This document shows, piece after piece, positions 21,863-31,435 of a stretch of DNA of 64,000 nucleotides (within the stretch, counting starts at the first letter, position 1; each line of letters opens with the position of its first letter). Under the pieces are notes generated by a model. It was not told the origin of the DNA. It worked only from the letters and a program-made list of their open reading frames with translations, and did no database searches. A program made the position numbers and the translations under genes. This stretch comes from Pseudomonadota bacterium. Its GTDB lineage: Bacteria; Pseudomonadota; Alphaproteobacteria; Rhizobiales; Aestuariivirgaceae. Location of the stretch: the NCBI GenBank assembly GCA_020161855.1, contig JAIUNJ010000008.1, forward strand, positions 1 through 64,000. Direction: 5' to 3'.

Positions 21863-22861
21863 TCAGGGATTCGCGGCGGCGAAGGTATCGCAATCCTTGA
21901 GGCTCGTGGCCTGCAGGCCGGTCTTGAACCAGCGCACGCGCTGTTCCGACGAACCATGGGTGAAGCTTTCGGGCACCACATAGCCCTGGCTGCGCTTCTG
22001 CAGGCGGTCGTCACCGATCTGCGCCGCAGCATTCAGGCCCTCCTCGATATCGCCCTGCTCCAGGATCTTGCCGGTGGCATCAGCCTCCTTGGCCCAGATG
22101 CCGGCCAGGCAATCGGCCTGAAGCTCGACGCGCACCTGCATGGCGTTGGCTTCGGTCTCGGAAAGCTGCGAGCGCGCCGCCATGGTCTTGTCGAGAATGC
22201 CGAAGACGTTCTGGATGTGATGGCCCACCTCATGCGCGATCACATAGGCCTGGGCGAAGTCGCCGGGCGCGCCGAGCTTGTTCTTCATGTCCTGATAGAA
22301 GGACAGGTCGATGTAGACCTTCTGGTCGCGCGGGCAGTAGAACGGGCCCATCGCCGATTGCGCCATGCCGCAGGCCGACTGCACGAAGCCGTTGAACAGC
22401 ACGAGCTGCGGCTGCGGATATTTCTGCCCCATCTTCTGGAATACGCTGGTCCACACACGCTCGGTCGAGCCCAGCACCCGGGCAACGAAATCCTTGCCCG
22501 CGTCGGTGGTCACATCAGCCGAGCCCGTGCCGGCACCCGGCCCTGAATCCGAGACATCGGTGTTGGCATCGGGAATCTGGTACTCGGTGCCGCCGCCCGG
22601 AATGGGAAGGCCGCCACCGCCATTGACCATGCTGAGCAGGTCGATGCCGAAAATGAACTTCAGTGCGAAATAGGCCACCACCAGCAGGACAATGGTCGAG
22701 ACCGACATGCCGCCGCCGCGTCCGCCGCCCATGGGGATGTTGATACGGCGGCCACCCATGCCGCCTCCCATGCCGCCACCGCCGGGCATGCGGAACCCAC
22801 CGCCGCCACTGCCACGCTGATCTTCGACATTCGAACTCGGCTTTTCATTGTCCAGACGCAT
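21863..22861 (-). CDS. YpfJ-type neutral zinc metallopeptidase
   Basis: 332-residue membrane-anchored putative zinc protease. A glycine-rich, charged N-terminus ([11 protein letters not shown]) precedes one membrane helix ([20 protein letters not shown], near residue 55). The C-terminal domain has the zincin motif HEVGHH (H210-H215), preceded by [20 protein letters not shown] and followed by the third-ligand region [12 protein letters not shown]. The family (DUF2342-like, 'KPN_02809') is widespread, and its physiological substrate is unknown. Start at 22859-22861 is backed by a GGAGGT ribosome binding site. Confidence 0.88.
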   Translation of the reverse strand: MRLDNEKPSSNVEDQRGSGGGGFRMPGGGGMGGGMGGRRINIPMGGGRGGGMSVSTIVLLVVAYFALKFIFGIDLLSMVNGGGGLPIPGGGTEYQIPDANTDVSDSGPGAGTGSADVTTDAGKDFVARVLGSTERVWTSVFQKMGQKYPQPQLVLFNGFVQSACGMAQSAMGPFYCPRDQKVYIDLSFYQDMKNKLGAPGDFAQAYVIAHEVGHHIQNVFGILDKTMAARSQLSETEANAMQVRVELQADCLAGIWAKEADATGKILEQGDIEEGLNAAAQIGDDRLQKRSQGYVVPESFTHGSSEQRVRWFKTGLQATSLKDCDTFAAANP

Positions 22862-22986
22862 GATGACCTCCTTTTCCCCGCGAACATTGCGGGCCATCAT
22901 TTCAGGGTTGCGAATTTGGCCATTGCCCAAGGCATTTGCAAGGCGTTTTGAATTGCCATCCGCCTTGCGCTAGAAGCCCCCCGCAC

Positions 22987-24615
22987 ATGACCGACAGACT
23001 CACCATTGCACTGGCCCAGCTGAATCCCACAGTGGGCGCCATTGCCGCAAATCTCGAGAAGGCCCGCGCCGTTGCCGCTGCTCATCGCGGCGCTGATCTC
23101 GTGCTCTTTCCGGAACTCTTCATCGCCGGCTATCCACCGGAAGATCTGGTTCTGCGGGCAAGCTTCATCACCGCCTGCAAGGAAGCCTGCGAAACCCTCG
23201 CACGTGAATTTGCCAATGGCCCCGCCATTCTCATGGGCCTGCCCTGGCGCGACGGCGACAAGCTTCACAACTCCGTCGCCCTTCTGAGCGGCGGAAAGAT
23301 CGAGGCCGTCCGCCACAAGTTCGATCTGCCCAATTATGGCGTCTTCGACGAGAAGCGCGTTTTCCAGCAGGGCCCTGCCCCCGGCCCCGTGGTTATCAAG
23401 GGCGTGCGTATCGGTGTGCCCATCTGTGAGGATATCTGGACCGAAGAAACCTGCGAGACCCTGGCCGAGACCGGCGCGGAGATTCTGCTCTCGCCCAACG
23501 GTTCGCCCTTCGAGCGCAACAAGGATGACGTGCGCCTCAATCTCGTCGTCGCCCGCGTCAGCGAGACAGGATTGCCTCTGGCCTACCTCAATCAGGTCGG
23601 CGGGCAGGATGAGCTTGTCTTCGACGGAGCCTCCTTCGTCCTCAACGCCGACCGCTCCCTGGCCTTGCAGATGCCGATGTTCGAGGAGGCCATCGCCATC
23701 ACCCATTGGCAGCGCGGCGCCGATGGCTGGAAAATGGAAAAGGGCGAAATTGCCCGCCTGCCCGAGCGCGAGGAAGAAACCTGGAAGGCCTGCGTCCTGG
23801 GCCTGCGCGACTATGTGCTGAAGAACCGCTTCCCCGGCATCGTCCTTGGCATGTCGGGCGGCATCGACTCCGCTGTCGTCGCCGCCATGGCCGTCGATGC
23901 GCTGGGGCCGGACAAGGTCCACTGTGTGATGCTGCCCTATGCCTACACCAGCCGCGACAGCCTCGAAGACGCCGAGGACTGCGCCAGGCGCCTGGGCGTG
24001 CGCTACGACATCGTGCCGATCAAGGAGCCGGTCGAAGGCTTCCTCTCGGCGCTCAAGCCGATGTTCGCCGGCCGCAACCGCGACATCACCGAGGAGAATG
24101 TGCAGTCGCGCTCGCGCGGCGTCATCCTCATGGCGATCTCAAACAAGTTCGGCTCCATGGTGCTGACCACCGGCAACAAGAGCGAGATGAGCGTTGGCTA
24201 CGCGACGCTCTATGGCGACATGAACGGCGGCTACAACCCGATCAAGGATGTCTACAAGACCGAGGTCTATCGCCTTGCCGCCTGGCGCAACACCCAGTCC
24301 GACGTGATCCCGACGCGCATCATCACCAAGGCGCCGACGGCCGAGCTGCGCGAGAACCAGAAGGATCAGGATTCCCTGCCGCCTTACGAGGTTCTTGACG
24401 ACATTCTCGATGGCCTCGTCGAACGCGAGCAATCGGTCGCGGAGATCGCTGCGCGTGGCCATGATGTGGCGCTCGTGAAGAAGGTGCAGCACATGCTCTA
24501 TGTCGCCGAATACAAGCGGCGGCAAGCTGCCCCGGGCGTCAAGATCACACGGCGCAACTTCGGCCGCGACCGCCGCTATCCGATCACCAACGGCTTCCGC
24601 GATCCGCAGAAGTAG
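22987..24615 (+). CDS. nadE: Glutamine-dependent NAD+ synthetase
   Basis: 542-residue two-domain enzyme making NAD+ from nicotinate adenine dinucleotide, ATP and glutamine. The N-terminal nitrilase-like glutaminase has LFPELFIAGYPPEDL (Glu), RHKFDLPNYGVFDE (Lys) and the nucleophile C147 in GVPICEDIW. The C-terminal synthetase has the ATP-pyrophosphatase loop SGGIDS (290-295). Start at 22987 (MTDRLTIALAQLNPTVG) is the conserved N-terminus; the open frame to 22936 lacks similarity. It converges with the aldo/keto reductase gene six bases downstream. Confidence 0.96.
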   Translation: MTDRLTIALAQLNPTVGAIAANLEKARAVAAAHRGADLVLFPELFIAGYPPEDLVLRASFITACKEACETLAREFANGPAILMGLPWRDGDKLHNSVALLSGGKIEAVRHKFDLPNYGVFDEKRVFQQGPAPGPVVIKGVRIGVPICEDIWTEETCETLAETGAEILLSPNGSPFERNKDDVRLNLVVARVSETGLPLAYLNQVGGQDELVFDGASFVLNADRSLALQMPMFEEAIAITHWQRGADGWKMEKGEIARLPEREEETWKACVLGLRDYVLKNRFPGIVLGMSGGIDSAVVAAMAVDALGPDKVHCVMLPYAYTSRDSLEDAEDCARRLGVRYDIVPIKEPVEGFLSALKPMFAGRNRDITEENVQSRSRGVILMAISNKFGSMVLTTGNKSEMSVGYATLYGDMNGGYNPIKDVYKTEVYRLAAWRNTQSDVIPTRIITKAPTAELRENQKDQDSLPPYEVLDDILDGLVEREQSVAEIAARGHDVALVKKVQHMLYVAEYKRRQAAPGVKITRRNFGRDRRYPITNGFRDPQK

Positions 24616-24621
24616 CGGGCC

Positions 24622-25611
24622 TCAACAGTAGAGCTCCACATCCGCCTGTTGCTGGGCGCTGTAGCGGTTGCCATGGGCAAAGCCAACGGGAAGGATCTCC
24701 TCGATCGCCTCAAGATCGGCGGGGCTCAGCGAGATCGCAGAAGCCGCTGCATCGTCAGCGAGGTGCCCGGCACTGCGCGTCCCCGGAATGGGGATGATGT
24801 GATCGCCCTGATGCAGCACCCAGGCCACCGCCAGGCTTGCCGTCGCCCAGCCGCGCGCCCTGGCAAAGGCCTTGAAGCGTTCGATGCGCGCCATGTTGCG
24901 GCTGTAGTTCGGTTCATGGAAGCGCGGCATCGGTTTGCGGAAATCCCTGTCCGGGAACTGCGCCGGGTCGAGCACCACATCCGTCAGCACGCCACGCGCC
25001 ACCGGCGAGAAGGCGACCAGCGCCGTGCCAAGGCGCTTGCAGGCCTGGATGAGCCCGAGCTGCGGCAGGCGCGTCCACAGGGAGAACTCGCTCTGTACCG
25101 CAGCAATAGGATGGATGGCCGCCGCCCGCTCCAGCGAGCCCGGCGAAATCTCCGAGAAGCCGATCCCGGCGATCTTGCCTTCGCGCTTGAACGCCATGAG
25201 CGTGCCCACGACATCCTCGATGGGGATGCGCTGGTCGCGGCGGTGGATGTAATAGAGATCGACCTGCTCGACGCCGAGGCGCTTCAGCGAACCTTCGAGA
25301 CAGGAACGCAGGAAGGCCGGGCTGTTGTCGACGCCGCGCGGATCGAGATTGATGCCGCCCTTCGTCGCGATGGAGAAGCGCTTCCGTGCTGCCGGATTCT
25401 TCTGAAGGTAGGCGCCGATCACCTCTTCCGAGATATAGGGCCCATAGATGAGGGCCGTGTCGATGTGGGTCATGCCCACATCGAGCGCCTTGTCCAGAGC
25501 CCTGTGGCTCTCGGCGATATCGGTCGGGCCAAAGGCACCGGCAAAGCTCATGGCCCCGAGCCCCACTTCACCCACCAGCGGGCCATCCGCACCCAAACGC
25601 CTCTGCTTCAT
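24622..25611 (-). CDS. Aldo/keto reductase
   Basis: 329-residue NADPH-dependent oxidoreductase with a TIM-barrel fold. The family signature GMTHIDTALIYGPYISEEVIGAYL carries the catalytic Asp and Tyr. ATKGG holds the catalytic Lys, and 'VDLYYIHRRDQRIPIEDVVGTL' the His region. The cofactor site IPGTRSAGHLADDAAA is near the C-terminus. It is most like the AKR13/YghZ-type 'perakine reductase-like' enzymes; the substrate cannot be told. Start has GGGAGTTTGAG upstream. Divergent from gltX. Confidence 0.9.
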   Translation of the reverse strand: MKQRRLGADGPLVGEVGLGAMSFAGAFGPTDIAESHRALDKALDVGMTHIDTALIYGPYISEEVIGAYLQKNPAARKRFSIATKGGINLDPRGVDNSPAFLRSCLEGSLKRLGVEQVDLYYIHRRDQRIPIEDVVGTLMAFKREGKIAGIGFSEISPGSLERAAAIHPIAAVQSEFSLWTRLPQLGLIQACKRLGTALVAFSPVARGVLTDVVLDPAQFPDRDFRKPMPRFHEPNYSRNMARIERFKAFARARGWATASLAVAWVLHQGDHIIPIPGTRSAGHLADDAAASAISLSPADLEAIEEILPVGFAHGNRYSAQQQADVELYC

Positions 25612-25700
25612 CTCAAACTCCCTGTTGTCCCGCTCTTATCAGCCTGCCGCGCCGCCGTCATTCTTGACGCACCGCCAGCACCTCGCTACCGCTCCGCGCC

Positions 25701-27017
25701 ATGACACTCGTTCGCTTCGCGCCCTCGCCCACCGGCCGCATACATATCGGCAATACGCGCGCGGCCATCCTGAACTGGCTCTTTGCCCGCAAGAGCGGCG
25801 GCCAGTTCATCCTGCGCTATGATGACACGGACACGGTCCGCTCGACCGAGGAATATGCGCGGAGCATCGCCGAGGACCTTGCATGGCTCGGCATCAAGCC
25901 CGACCGCGTCGAATGGCAGTCGAAGCGCTTCACCCGCTATGATGAGGTCGCGGCCGGTCTCAAGGCGCGCGGCCTGCTCTATCCCTGTTACGAAACGGCC
26001 GACGAACTCGACCGCCGCCGCAAGCGCCAGCAGGCCCGCGGCCTGCCGCCCGTCTACGACCGCGCCGCCCTCAACCTGACAGCTGACGAAAAGGCCGCAC
26101 TCGAAGCGGAAGGCCGCAAGCCCCACTGGCGTTTCAAGCTGGCCCGCGCCATGGTCGAATGGACCGACGAAATCCGCGGCCCCGTCCATATCGACACAAG
26201 CACGCTCTCCGATCCCGTGCTTGTGCGCGAAGATGGCAGCTACCTCTACACCTTCACCTCGGTGATCGACGATGTGGACTTCGCCATCACCCATGTGATC
26301 CGCGGCGAAGATCATGTGGTCAACACCGCCGTGCAGATCGAGATCACCCGCGCCATCGGCGGGGCACTGCCGGCCTATGCGCACTACAGCCTGCTTCTCG
26401 GTGCCGACGGTAAGGGCCTGTCGAAGCGGCTGGGCTCACTGTCGATCCAGCAGCTGCGCGAAGCAGGCTTCGAACCCATGGCCGTGGTCAGCCACGCAGC
26501 CCTGCTCGGCACCTCGGACAACATCCACCCCTGCATTGGCTACGACGAACTGGTCGAGGGCTTCAGCCTTTCCAAGCTGTCGCGTGCCCCTGCCCGTTTC
26601 GATGAGGCGGAGCTGGCCCAGCTCAATGCCAAGCTTCTCCACATGCTGCCCTATGATGCCGTGAAGGAGCGTCTGCCGGGCGTCACCGAGGCGGAGTGGC
26701 TGGCGGTGCGTGGCAACATCGAGAAGCTGTCCGGTACGATGGCCTGGCACGCGATAATCAACCAGCAAGTTGATCCGGTGATCGGCGCCGAAGATGCCGA
26801 TTTCATCGCCGCAGCGCGCCGGCTTCTGCCAGCCGAACCCTGGGATGCCTCCACGTGGAAGCTGTGGACCGAGGCCATCAAGCAGGATACGGGCCGCAAG
26901 GGAAAGCCACTGTTCATGCCGCTGCGCCTCGCCCTGACGGGCCTCGACCACGGGCCGGAACTCGCCGCGCTGCTGCCACTTATTGGCAGGACACGGGCGT
27001 TGCAGCGGCTGGGCTGA
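25701..27017 (+). CDS. gltX: Glutamate--tRNA ligase
   Basis: 438-residue class Ic synthetase. HIGN (residues 15-18, in [13 protein letters not shown]) and GLSKR (residues about 239-243) are the ATP-binding signatures. Alphaproteobacteria often carry two gltX genes. Length and the LSKR variant fit the shorter paralogue, which may charge tRNA-Gln/Glu with altered specificity; this cannot be decided from one window. GST and glycosyltransferase genes follow closely (18 and 3 bp), suggesting cotranscription. Confidence 0.93.
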   Translation: MTLVRFAPSPTGRIHIGNTRAAILNWLFARKSGGQFILRYDDTDTVRSTEEYARSIAEDLAWLGIKPDRVEWQSKRFTRYDEVAAGLKARGLLYPCYETADELDRRRKRQQARGLPPVYDRAALNLTADEKAALEAEGRKPHWRFKLARAMVEWTDEIRGPVHIDTSTLSDPVLVREDGSYLYTFTSVIDDVDFAITHVIRGEDHVVNTAVQIEITRAIGGALPAYAHYSLLLGADGKGLSKRLGSLSIQQLREAGFEPMAVVSHAALLGTSDNIHPCIGYDELVEGFSLSKLSRAPARFDEAELAQLNAKLLHMLPYDAVKERLPGVTEAEWLAVRGNIEKLSGTMAWHAIINQQVDPVIGAEDADFIAAARRLLPAEPWDASTWKLWTEAIKQDTGRKGKPLFMPLRLALTGLDHGPELAALLPLIGRTRALQRLG

Positions 27018-27035
27018 CCTCCTAGCATCGCAACC

Positions 27036-27674
27036 ATGATCCTCGTTGGCCAGTATGACTCGCCCTTCGTGCGCCGCGTGGCCGTAACGCTTCATGCCTA
27101 TAGCATGGCCTTCACCCGCAATCCGCTCTCCGTCTTCGGCGATTTCGGACCCTTGCAGGCAATCAATCCGCTGCGCCGCGTGCCGGCCCTGATCCTCGAC
27201 GACGGCGAAGCCCTGATCGATAGCAGCGCCATCATCGACTGGCTGGATGAGAAGGCAGGCCCCCGCAGGTCGCTCATCCCGCGTGAAGGCCTCGAGCGCC
27301 GGTACATTCTGCAATTGGTTGCCATGGCCCATGGTACCGCCGAGAAGGTGGTCACCCTGTCGCTTGAGCGCTTCCTCAATGCGAACAAGGACAGGAACAA
27401 GGATTGGGAGGCGCGGCTTGCCACCCAGATCACATCAGGCCTTGATGCGCTCGAGGCCCGGGCGACAAACCGCTGGCTTTTCGGCGAGCACATGAGCCAT
27501 GCCGACGTGATGACAGGCTGCATGATCGGCCATCTCAAGCTGCGCGTGCCCGAACTCCTCACGACGGAGTGCCACCCCCGGCTCCACGAGCTCGCCGCGC
27601 GCTGCGAACTCAACAGCCATTTCGTTGCCGCGCGCATTGGCGCAAACGAAACCATGCCGGCCTCCGCGACCTGA
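27036..27674 (+). CDS. Glutathione S-transferase family protein
   Basis: 212 residues. The N-terminal thioredoxin-like domain (MILVGQYDSPFVRRVAVTLHAY) has the S-P-F-V-R-R motif of bacterial GSTs, with Ser10 at the catalytic position. The cis-Pro region RRVPALILDDGEALIDSSAIIDWLDE is followed by an all-helical C-terminal domain. It probably conjugates or reduces an electrophile with glutathione; the substrate is unknown. It lies 18 bp after gltX. Confidence 0.88.
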   Translation: MILVGQYDSPFVRRVAVTLHAYSMAFTRNPLSVFGDFGPLQAINPLRRVPALILDDGEALIDSSAIIDWLDEKAGPRRSLIPREGLERRYILQLVAMAHGTAEKVVTLSLERFLNANKDRNKDWEARLATQITSGLDALEARATNRWLFGEHMSHADVMTGCMIGHLKLRVPELLTTECHPRLHELAARCELNSHFVAARIGANETMPASAT

Positions 27675-27677
27675 GCC

Positions 27678-28367
27678 ATGTTCAGCGTCGTCATTCCCAC
27701 CCGCAACCGGCCGGCATATCTCCCCGAAGCCGTGGCTTCGGTGCTGGCGCAGCGCGACAGCGAACTCGAACTGATCATCGTCAATGATGGTGATGGGCCC
27801 ATTCAGTTGCCGGGCGATCCCCGTCTGCGGGTCATCGAAAATGGTGCACGCGGTGCTGTTCCGGCCCGCAACGCCGGAGTCACTGCGGCGAGCGGCGATG
27901 TCATTGCTTTCCTTGATGACGATGACGTCTGGATCGATGAACATCATCTGGCGTCAGCAGCGGCCGAATTCAGCGCAGGCGCGGACTTCACCTTCGGCAA
28001 CGGCATCATGCGTTTTCCCGGCGAAGCCGCGCCAAGGATATTCGACCATGGCGCCAGCGCGGAAACATTGGCGCAGGACAACACCATCCTGATCTCGGCG
28101 GTCTGCTATCGCCGCAGCCTTCATGAGCGGCTCGGCGCCTTCGACGAGGCCCTTCCCTTCTACTGGGACTGGGATTGGTACCTGCGCGTGGCCCGCGCCG
28201 GCGCGCCTCTGGCCCATGTCCGGCGCAATGTCGTGGACATCAGGATCCACGCGCAAAACATGTCCGGAATGGGCAATTTCGAGGCCAGGCAAGCCAATCT
28301 CGATGCTTTCGCGGCCAAGCATGGCCTCGGCAGACTGGTGCTGAAGAACCACACCGATTTCGTCTGA
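27678..28367 (+). CDS. Family 2 glycosyltransferase
   Basis: 229-residue GT-A enzyme. It begins MFSVVIPTRNRPAYLPEAVASVLAQ and has the sugar-nucleotide motif FLDDDDVW (D-x-D-like) near residue 80. The acceptor-side helix includes YWDWDWYLRVARAG. No membrane helices, so it acts at the cytoplasmic face. Acceptor and sugar are unknown; no polysaccharide cluster is adjacent. It starts 3 bp after the GST gene. Confidence 0.88.
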   Translation: MFSVVIPTRNRPAYLPEAVASVLAQRDSELELIIVNDGDGPIQLPGDPRLRVIENGARGAVPARNAGVTAASGDVIAFLDDDDVWIDEHHLASAAAEFSAGADFTFGNGIMRFPGEAAPRIFDHGASAETLAQDNTILISAVCYRRSLHERLGAFDEALPFYWDWDWYLRVARAGAPLAHVRRNVVDIRIHAQNMSGMGNFEARQANLDAFAAKHGLGRLVLKNHTDFV

Positions 28368-28428
28368 CGACTCACGCTGGCGCACGCAAAGCGCTGTAAA
28401 TCCAGCATAAATCCGGTCGCCCAAAGTC

Positions 28429-28444
28429 TTAACGAAGAGTTAAC
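28429..28444 (+). promoter_or_regulatory. Perfect CtrA box upstream of the HU gene
   Basis: TTAA-CGAAGAG-TTAAC exactly matches the full CtrA recognition sequence TTAA-N7-TTAAC. It sits 127-142 bp upstream of the HU start codon, after the glycosyltransferase gene. Confidence 0.75.
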
Positions 28445-28456
28445 GGCAGAAATCAA

Positions 28457-28486
28457 GGCTTTTTTGGTACGCGAATCAAAAAAGCC
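28457..28486. repeat. Perfect 10-bp inverted repeat between the CtrA box and the HU gene
   Basis: GGCTTTTTTG and CAAAAAAGCC (28457-28466 and 28477-28486) are exact complements separated by 10 nt. It may act as a bidirectional terminator for the upstream glycosyltransferase operon or as a regulatory hairpin. An additional 8-bp pair, GCGAATCA (28471) and TGATTCGC (28542), brackets the HU promoter region. Confidence 0.6.
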
Positions 28487-28570
28487 CCGAAAAACAAGGG
28501 TTTTCCAGACAGCGCCGTTGCGGTAACCATTTCGTCACACTTGATTCGCCACCGCCATAAGGAGATGACC

Positions 28571-28864
28571 ATGGCAGACAAGAAAGTCGAAACGATCGCT
28601 CTCTCGAAGATCGCGGCCGAAATGGCCGAGAAGCACGAGATGTCGAAGAAGGCCGTGACCGAGTTGCTCGGCAACTTCGTCGAACTGACGGTCAAGAACC
28701 TCAAGAAGGGCAACAAGGTCCGCATCACCGGCCTTGGCATCTTCCAGGTCCGCGCCCGTCCGGCCCGCCTCGGCCGCAACCCGCTCACCGGCGAGCAGAT
28801 CAAGATCAAGGCTTCCAAGAAGCTGGCCTTCCGCGCCGCCAAGGAAGTCAAGGAAGCCATCTAA
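28571..28864 (+). CDS. HU-family DNA-binding protein
   Basis: 97-residue histone-like protein. It has the HU fold: N-terminal helices (LSKIAAEMAEKHEMSKKAVTELLGNFVELTVKNLKKG), then VRITGLGIFQVRARPARLGRNPLTGEQIKIKASKKLAFRAAKEVKEAI with the DNA-intercalating arm (RNPLTGE). It compacts and bends DNA in the nucleoid. Start at 28571 follows AAGGAGATGACC. The perfect CtrA box and hairpin upstream suggest cell-cycle-timed expression; a strong terminator ends it. Confidence 0.94.
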   Translation: MADKKVETIALSKIAAEMAEKHEMSKKAVTELLGNFVELTVKNLKKGNKVRITGLGIFQVRARPARLGRNPLTGEQIKIKASKKLAFRAAKEVKEAI

Positions 28865-28886
28865 GCTTCCTGAGCAACGCATTCCA

Positions 28887-28919
28887 GGCCCCGCGCTTGC
28901 CGCGGGGCCTTTTCTTTTG
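28887..28919 (+). terminator. Rho-independent terminator of the HU gene
   Basis: A 9-bp stem GGCCCCGCG / CGCGGGGCC with loop CTTGC, followed by TTTTCTTTT, 22 nt after the stop. Confidence 0.93.
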
Positions 28920-28999
28920 GTGAGGTGATTTCACCGCGGCGGCGCATTGCAGCGCTTACGCCGCGCGTCTAGTTTCCGGCCATTCAAGCGGAGATTTCA

Positions 29000-31435
29000 A
29001 TGAAGACGACAGCGCGTGTGGTGGTGATCGGCGGAGGCGTGGTGGGATGTTCGGTGCTCTACCACCTGACCAAGGCCGGCTGGAAGGATGTGGTGCTTGT
29101 CGAGCGCGACATTCTCACTTCCGGCTCCACCTGGCATGCGGCCGGCGGCTTCCACACGCTCAATGGCGATCCCAACGTTGCCAAGCTGCAGGGCTACACG
29201 ATCGGTCTCTATGACGAACTTGAGAAGATCTCCGGCCAGGCCTGCGGCCTGCACCGTTCCGGCGGCCTCATCCTCGCCGACACCAAGGACCGCATGGACT
29301 GGCTCAAGATGGCCCATGCCCGCGCCAAGTATCTTGGCCTTGAATGCGAGCTTCTCACCATGGCCGAAGCCAAGAAGCTCAACCCGCTTCTGGAGGAGCA
29401 GTATTTCGTCGGTGCCATGCTTGATGCCGCCGACGGCAACCTCGATCCGGAAGGCACAACACACGCCTATGCCAAGTCGGCCCGCATCAATGGCGCTGAC
29501 ATCTATCAGGGCACCCGCGTCACCGAACTCAATCACCGCCGCGACGGCTCATGGGATGTGATCACCGACAAGGGCAACATCCACGCCGAACACATCGTCA
29601 ACTGCGGCGGCCTGTGGGCCCGCGAAGTCGGCCGCATGGTGGGGATCGAACTTCCCGTGCTCGCCATGGAGCACATGTATCTGGTCACCGAGGAGATTCC
29701 GGAAGTCGTCGCCTTCAACAAGGAGCACGGCAAGGAAGTCACCCACATCATCGACTTCAAGGCGGAAATCTACATGCGCCAGGAGCGCAGCGGCCTGGTG
29801 CTTGGCACCTATGAGCAGGCCTGCGTGCCCTGGCAGCCGAAGCAGACGCCATGGACCTTTGGCCGCGAACTCCTGCAGCCCGATCTCGACCGCATCGCCC
29901 CCAACCTGGAGCTTGGCTACAAGCATTTCCCGGTGCTGCAGAAGGCGGGCATCAAGCGCGTCATCAACGGGCCCTTCACCTTCACGCCCGATGGCAACCC
30001 GCTGGTCGGCCCGGTTCAGGGCGTCAGGAACTACTGGGTTGCCTGCGGTGTCATGGCCGGCTTCTCGCAAGGCGGCGGCGTCGGCCTCGCACTGTCGCAA
30101 TGGATGGTCAATGGCGATCCGGGCTTCGATGTCTGGGCCATGGACGTTTCCCGCTTCGGCGAATGGGCCACGCGCACCTACACCAACGAGAAGGTACGCG
30201 AGAACTATTCCCGCCGCTTCTCCATCCGCTTCCCCAATGAGGAATTGCCGGCCGCCCGCCCGCAGCAGACCACGGCCATCTACGACACCATGATTGCGCA
30301 GGGCGCGGTGATGGGTGACTCGTGGGGCCTTGAAACACCGCTTTGGTTCGCGCCCAAAGGTGTCGAGCCCAAGGATGTCGTCTCCTTCCGACGCTCCAAC
30401 GACTTCAAGCACGTGAAGGCGGAAGTGCTGGCCACCCGGAACGGCGTAGGCGTCACCGAGATCGCCAACTTCGCCAAGTACCGCTTCACCGGCAGCGGCG
30501 CAGAAGCCTTCCTGTCGCGCCTCATGACCAACAAGATGCCCAAGGCGGGCCGCCTCATCCTCACGCCGATGCTGAACCCCGGCGGCAAGCTCATCGGCGA
30601 CTTCACCATCGGCAAATTGAAGGATGATCTCTTCTACATGTGGGGATCGAGCCAGGCGCAGAAGTATCACATGCGCTGGTTCGAACAACACCTGCCGGAC
30701 GATGGCTCGGTCAGGATCGAACGGCTCGACATGGACCTCGTCGGACTTTCCATCGCTGGCCCCAAGGCACGCGACGTGCTGCAGGCCCTGGTCGATGAGG
30801 ATGTCTCGAATGCGGCCTTCAGGTTCATGGACATCCGCGCCATGGAGGTGGCCCACTGCCCCACCATCATCAACCGCGTCACCTACACGGGCGATCTTGG
30901 CTATGAAATCTGGGTGCAGCCGGATTATCAGCGCCGCCTCTATGCCGAAATCATGAAGGCAGGTGCGGCCCATGGCATCGTCAATTTCGGCATGCGGGCG
31001 CTTCTCTCCATGCGCCTCGAGAAAAACTTCCCCACCTGGTACCGTGAGCTTCGCCCGATCTATGGCGGTTTTGAAGCAGGTCTCGACCGCTTCATCGACC
31101 TGACCAAGAACGACTTCATCGGCCGCGAAGCGGCAATGGAGGAGAAGCGCAGCGGCGGCAAGCTGCGCCGCGTGTCCTTCATCGTCGACGCCCGGGACGC
31201 CGATGTGCTCGGCGACGAACCCGTATTCCACAAGGGCAAGGTCGTGGGCTGGGTCACGTCCGGCGGCTATGCGCACTATGTCGACAAGTCTCTGGCCCAG
31301 GGATACGTGCCCAAGGAGCTAGCCGATGATGTGGCGAAAGGCGCCTTCGAGGTCGAGCTTATCGGCGAGATGTGCAAGGCCACCATCATCACCGAGCCGC
31401 TCTTCGATCCCGAAGGCAAGCGCATGCGTTCATGA
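29000..31435 (+). CDS. FAD-dependent dimethylglycine/sarcosine dehydrogenase-like enzyme with GcvT domain
   Basis: 811 residues. The N-terminal DAO-type FAD domain begins VVVIGGGVVGCSVLYHLTKAGW and continues LVERDILTSGSTWHAAGG. The middle FAO linker is followed by a GcvT/aminomethyltransferase half (from about residue 430: TGSGAEAFLSRLMTNKMP, then GDLGYEIWVQPDYQRRLYAEIM). This is the domain order and length of dimethylglycine dehydrogenase, which demethylates N-methyl glycines and passes formaldehyde equivalents to tetrahydrofolate. Substrate could be dimethylglycine, sarcosine or another N-methyl amine. It overlaps the next gene by ATGA. Sarcosine oxidase genes lie 3 kb away. Confidence 0.88.
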   Translation: MKTTARVVVIGGGVVGCSVLYHLTKAGWKDVVLVERDILTSGSTWHAAGGFHTLNGDPNVAKLQGYTIGLYDELEKISGQACGLHRSGGLILADTKDRMDWLKMAHARAKYLGLECELLTMAEAKKLNPLLEEQYFVGAMLDAADGNLDPEGTTHAYAKSARINGADIYQGTRVTELNHRRDGSWDVITDKGNIHAEHIVNCGGLWAREVGRMVGIELPVLAMEHMYLVTEEIPEVVAFNKEHGKEVTHIIDFKAEIYMRQERSGLVLGTYEQACVPWQPKQTPWTFGRELLQPDLDRIAPNLELGYKHFPVLQKAGIKRVINGPFTFTPDGNPLVGPVQGVRNYWVACGVMAGFSQGGGVGLALSQWMVNGDPGFDVWAMDVSRFGEWATRTYTNEKVRENYSRRFSIRFPNEELPAARPQQTTAIYDTMIAQGAVMGDSWGLETPLWFAPKGVEPKDVVSFRRSNDFKHVKAEVLATRNGVGVTEIANFAKYRFTGSGAEAFLSRLMTNKMPKAGRLILTPMLNPGGKLIGDFTIGKLKDDLFYMWGSSQAQKYHMRWFEQHLPDDGSVRIERLDMDLVGLSIAGPKARDVLQALVDEDVSNAAFRFMDIRAMEVAHCPTIINRVTYTGDLGYEIWVQPDYQRRLYAEIMKAGAAHGIVNFGMRALLSMRLEKNFPTWYRELRPIYGGFEAGLDRFIDLTKNDFIGREAAMEEKRSGGKLRRVSFIVDARDADVLGDEPVFHKGKVVGWVTSGGYAHYVDKSLAQGYVPKELADDVAKGAFEVELIGEMCKATIITEPLFDPEGKRMRS

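Noticed and set aside
28865-28999. Glycine riboswitch upstream of the DMGDH-like gene
   Set aside because: The gap holds only the HU terminator and about 80 bases with no aptamer-like conserved core.
29549-31276. 575-codon open frame on the minus strand
   Set aside because: It lies wholly antisense to the DMGDH-like gene. The translation has no recognisable domain and reflects third-position GC bias.
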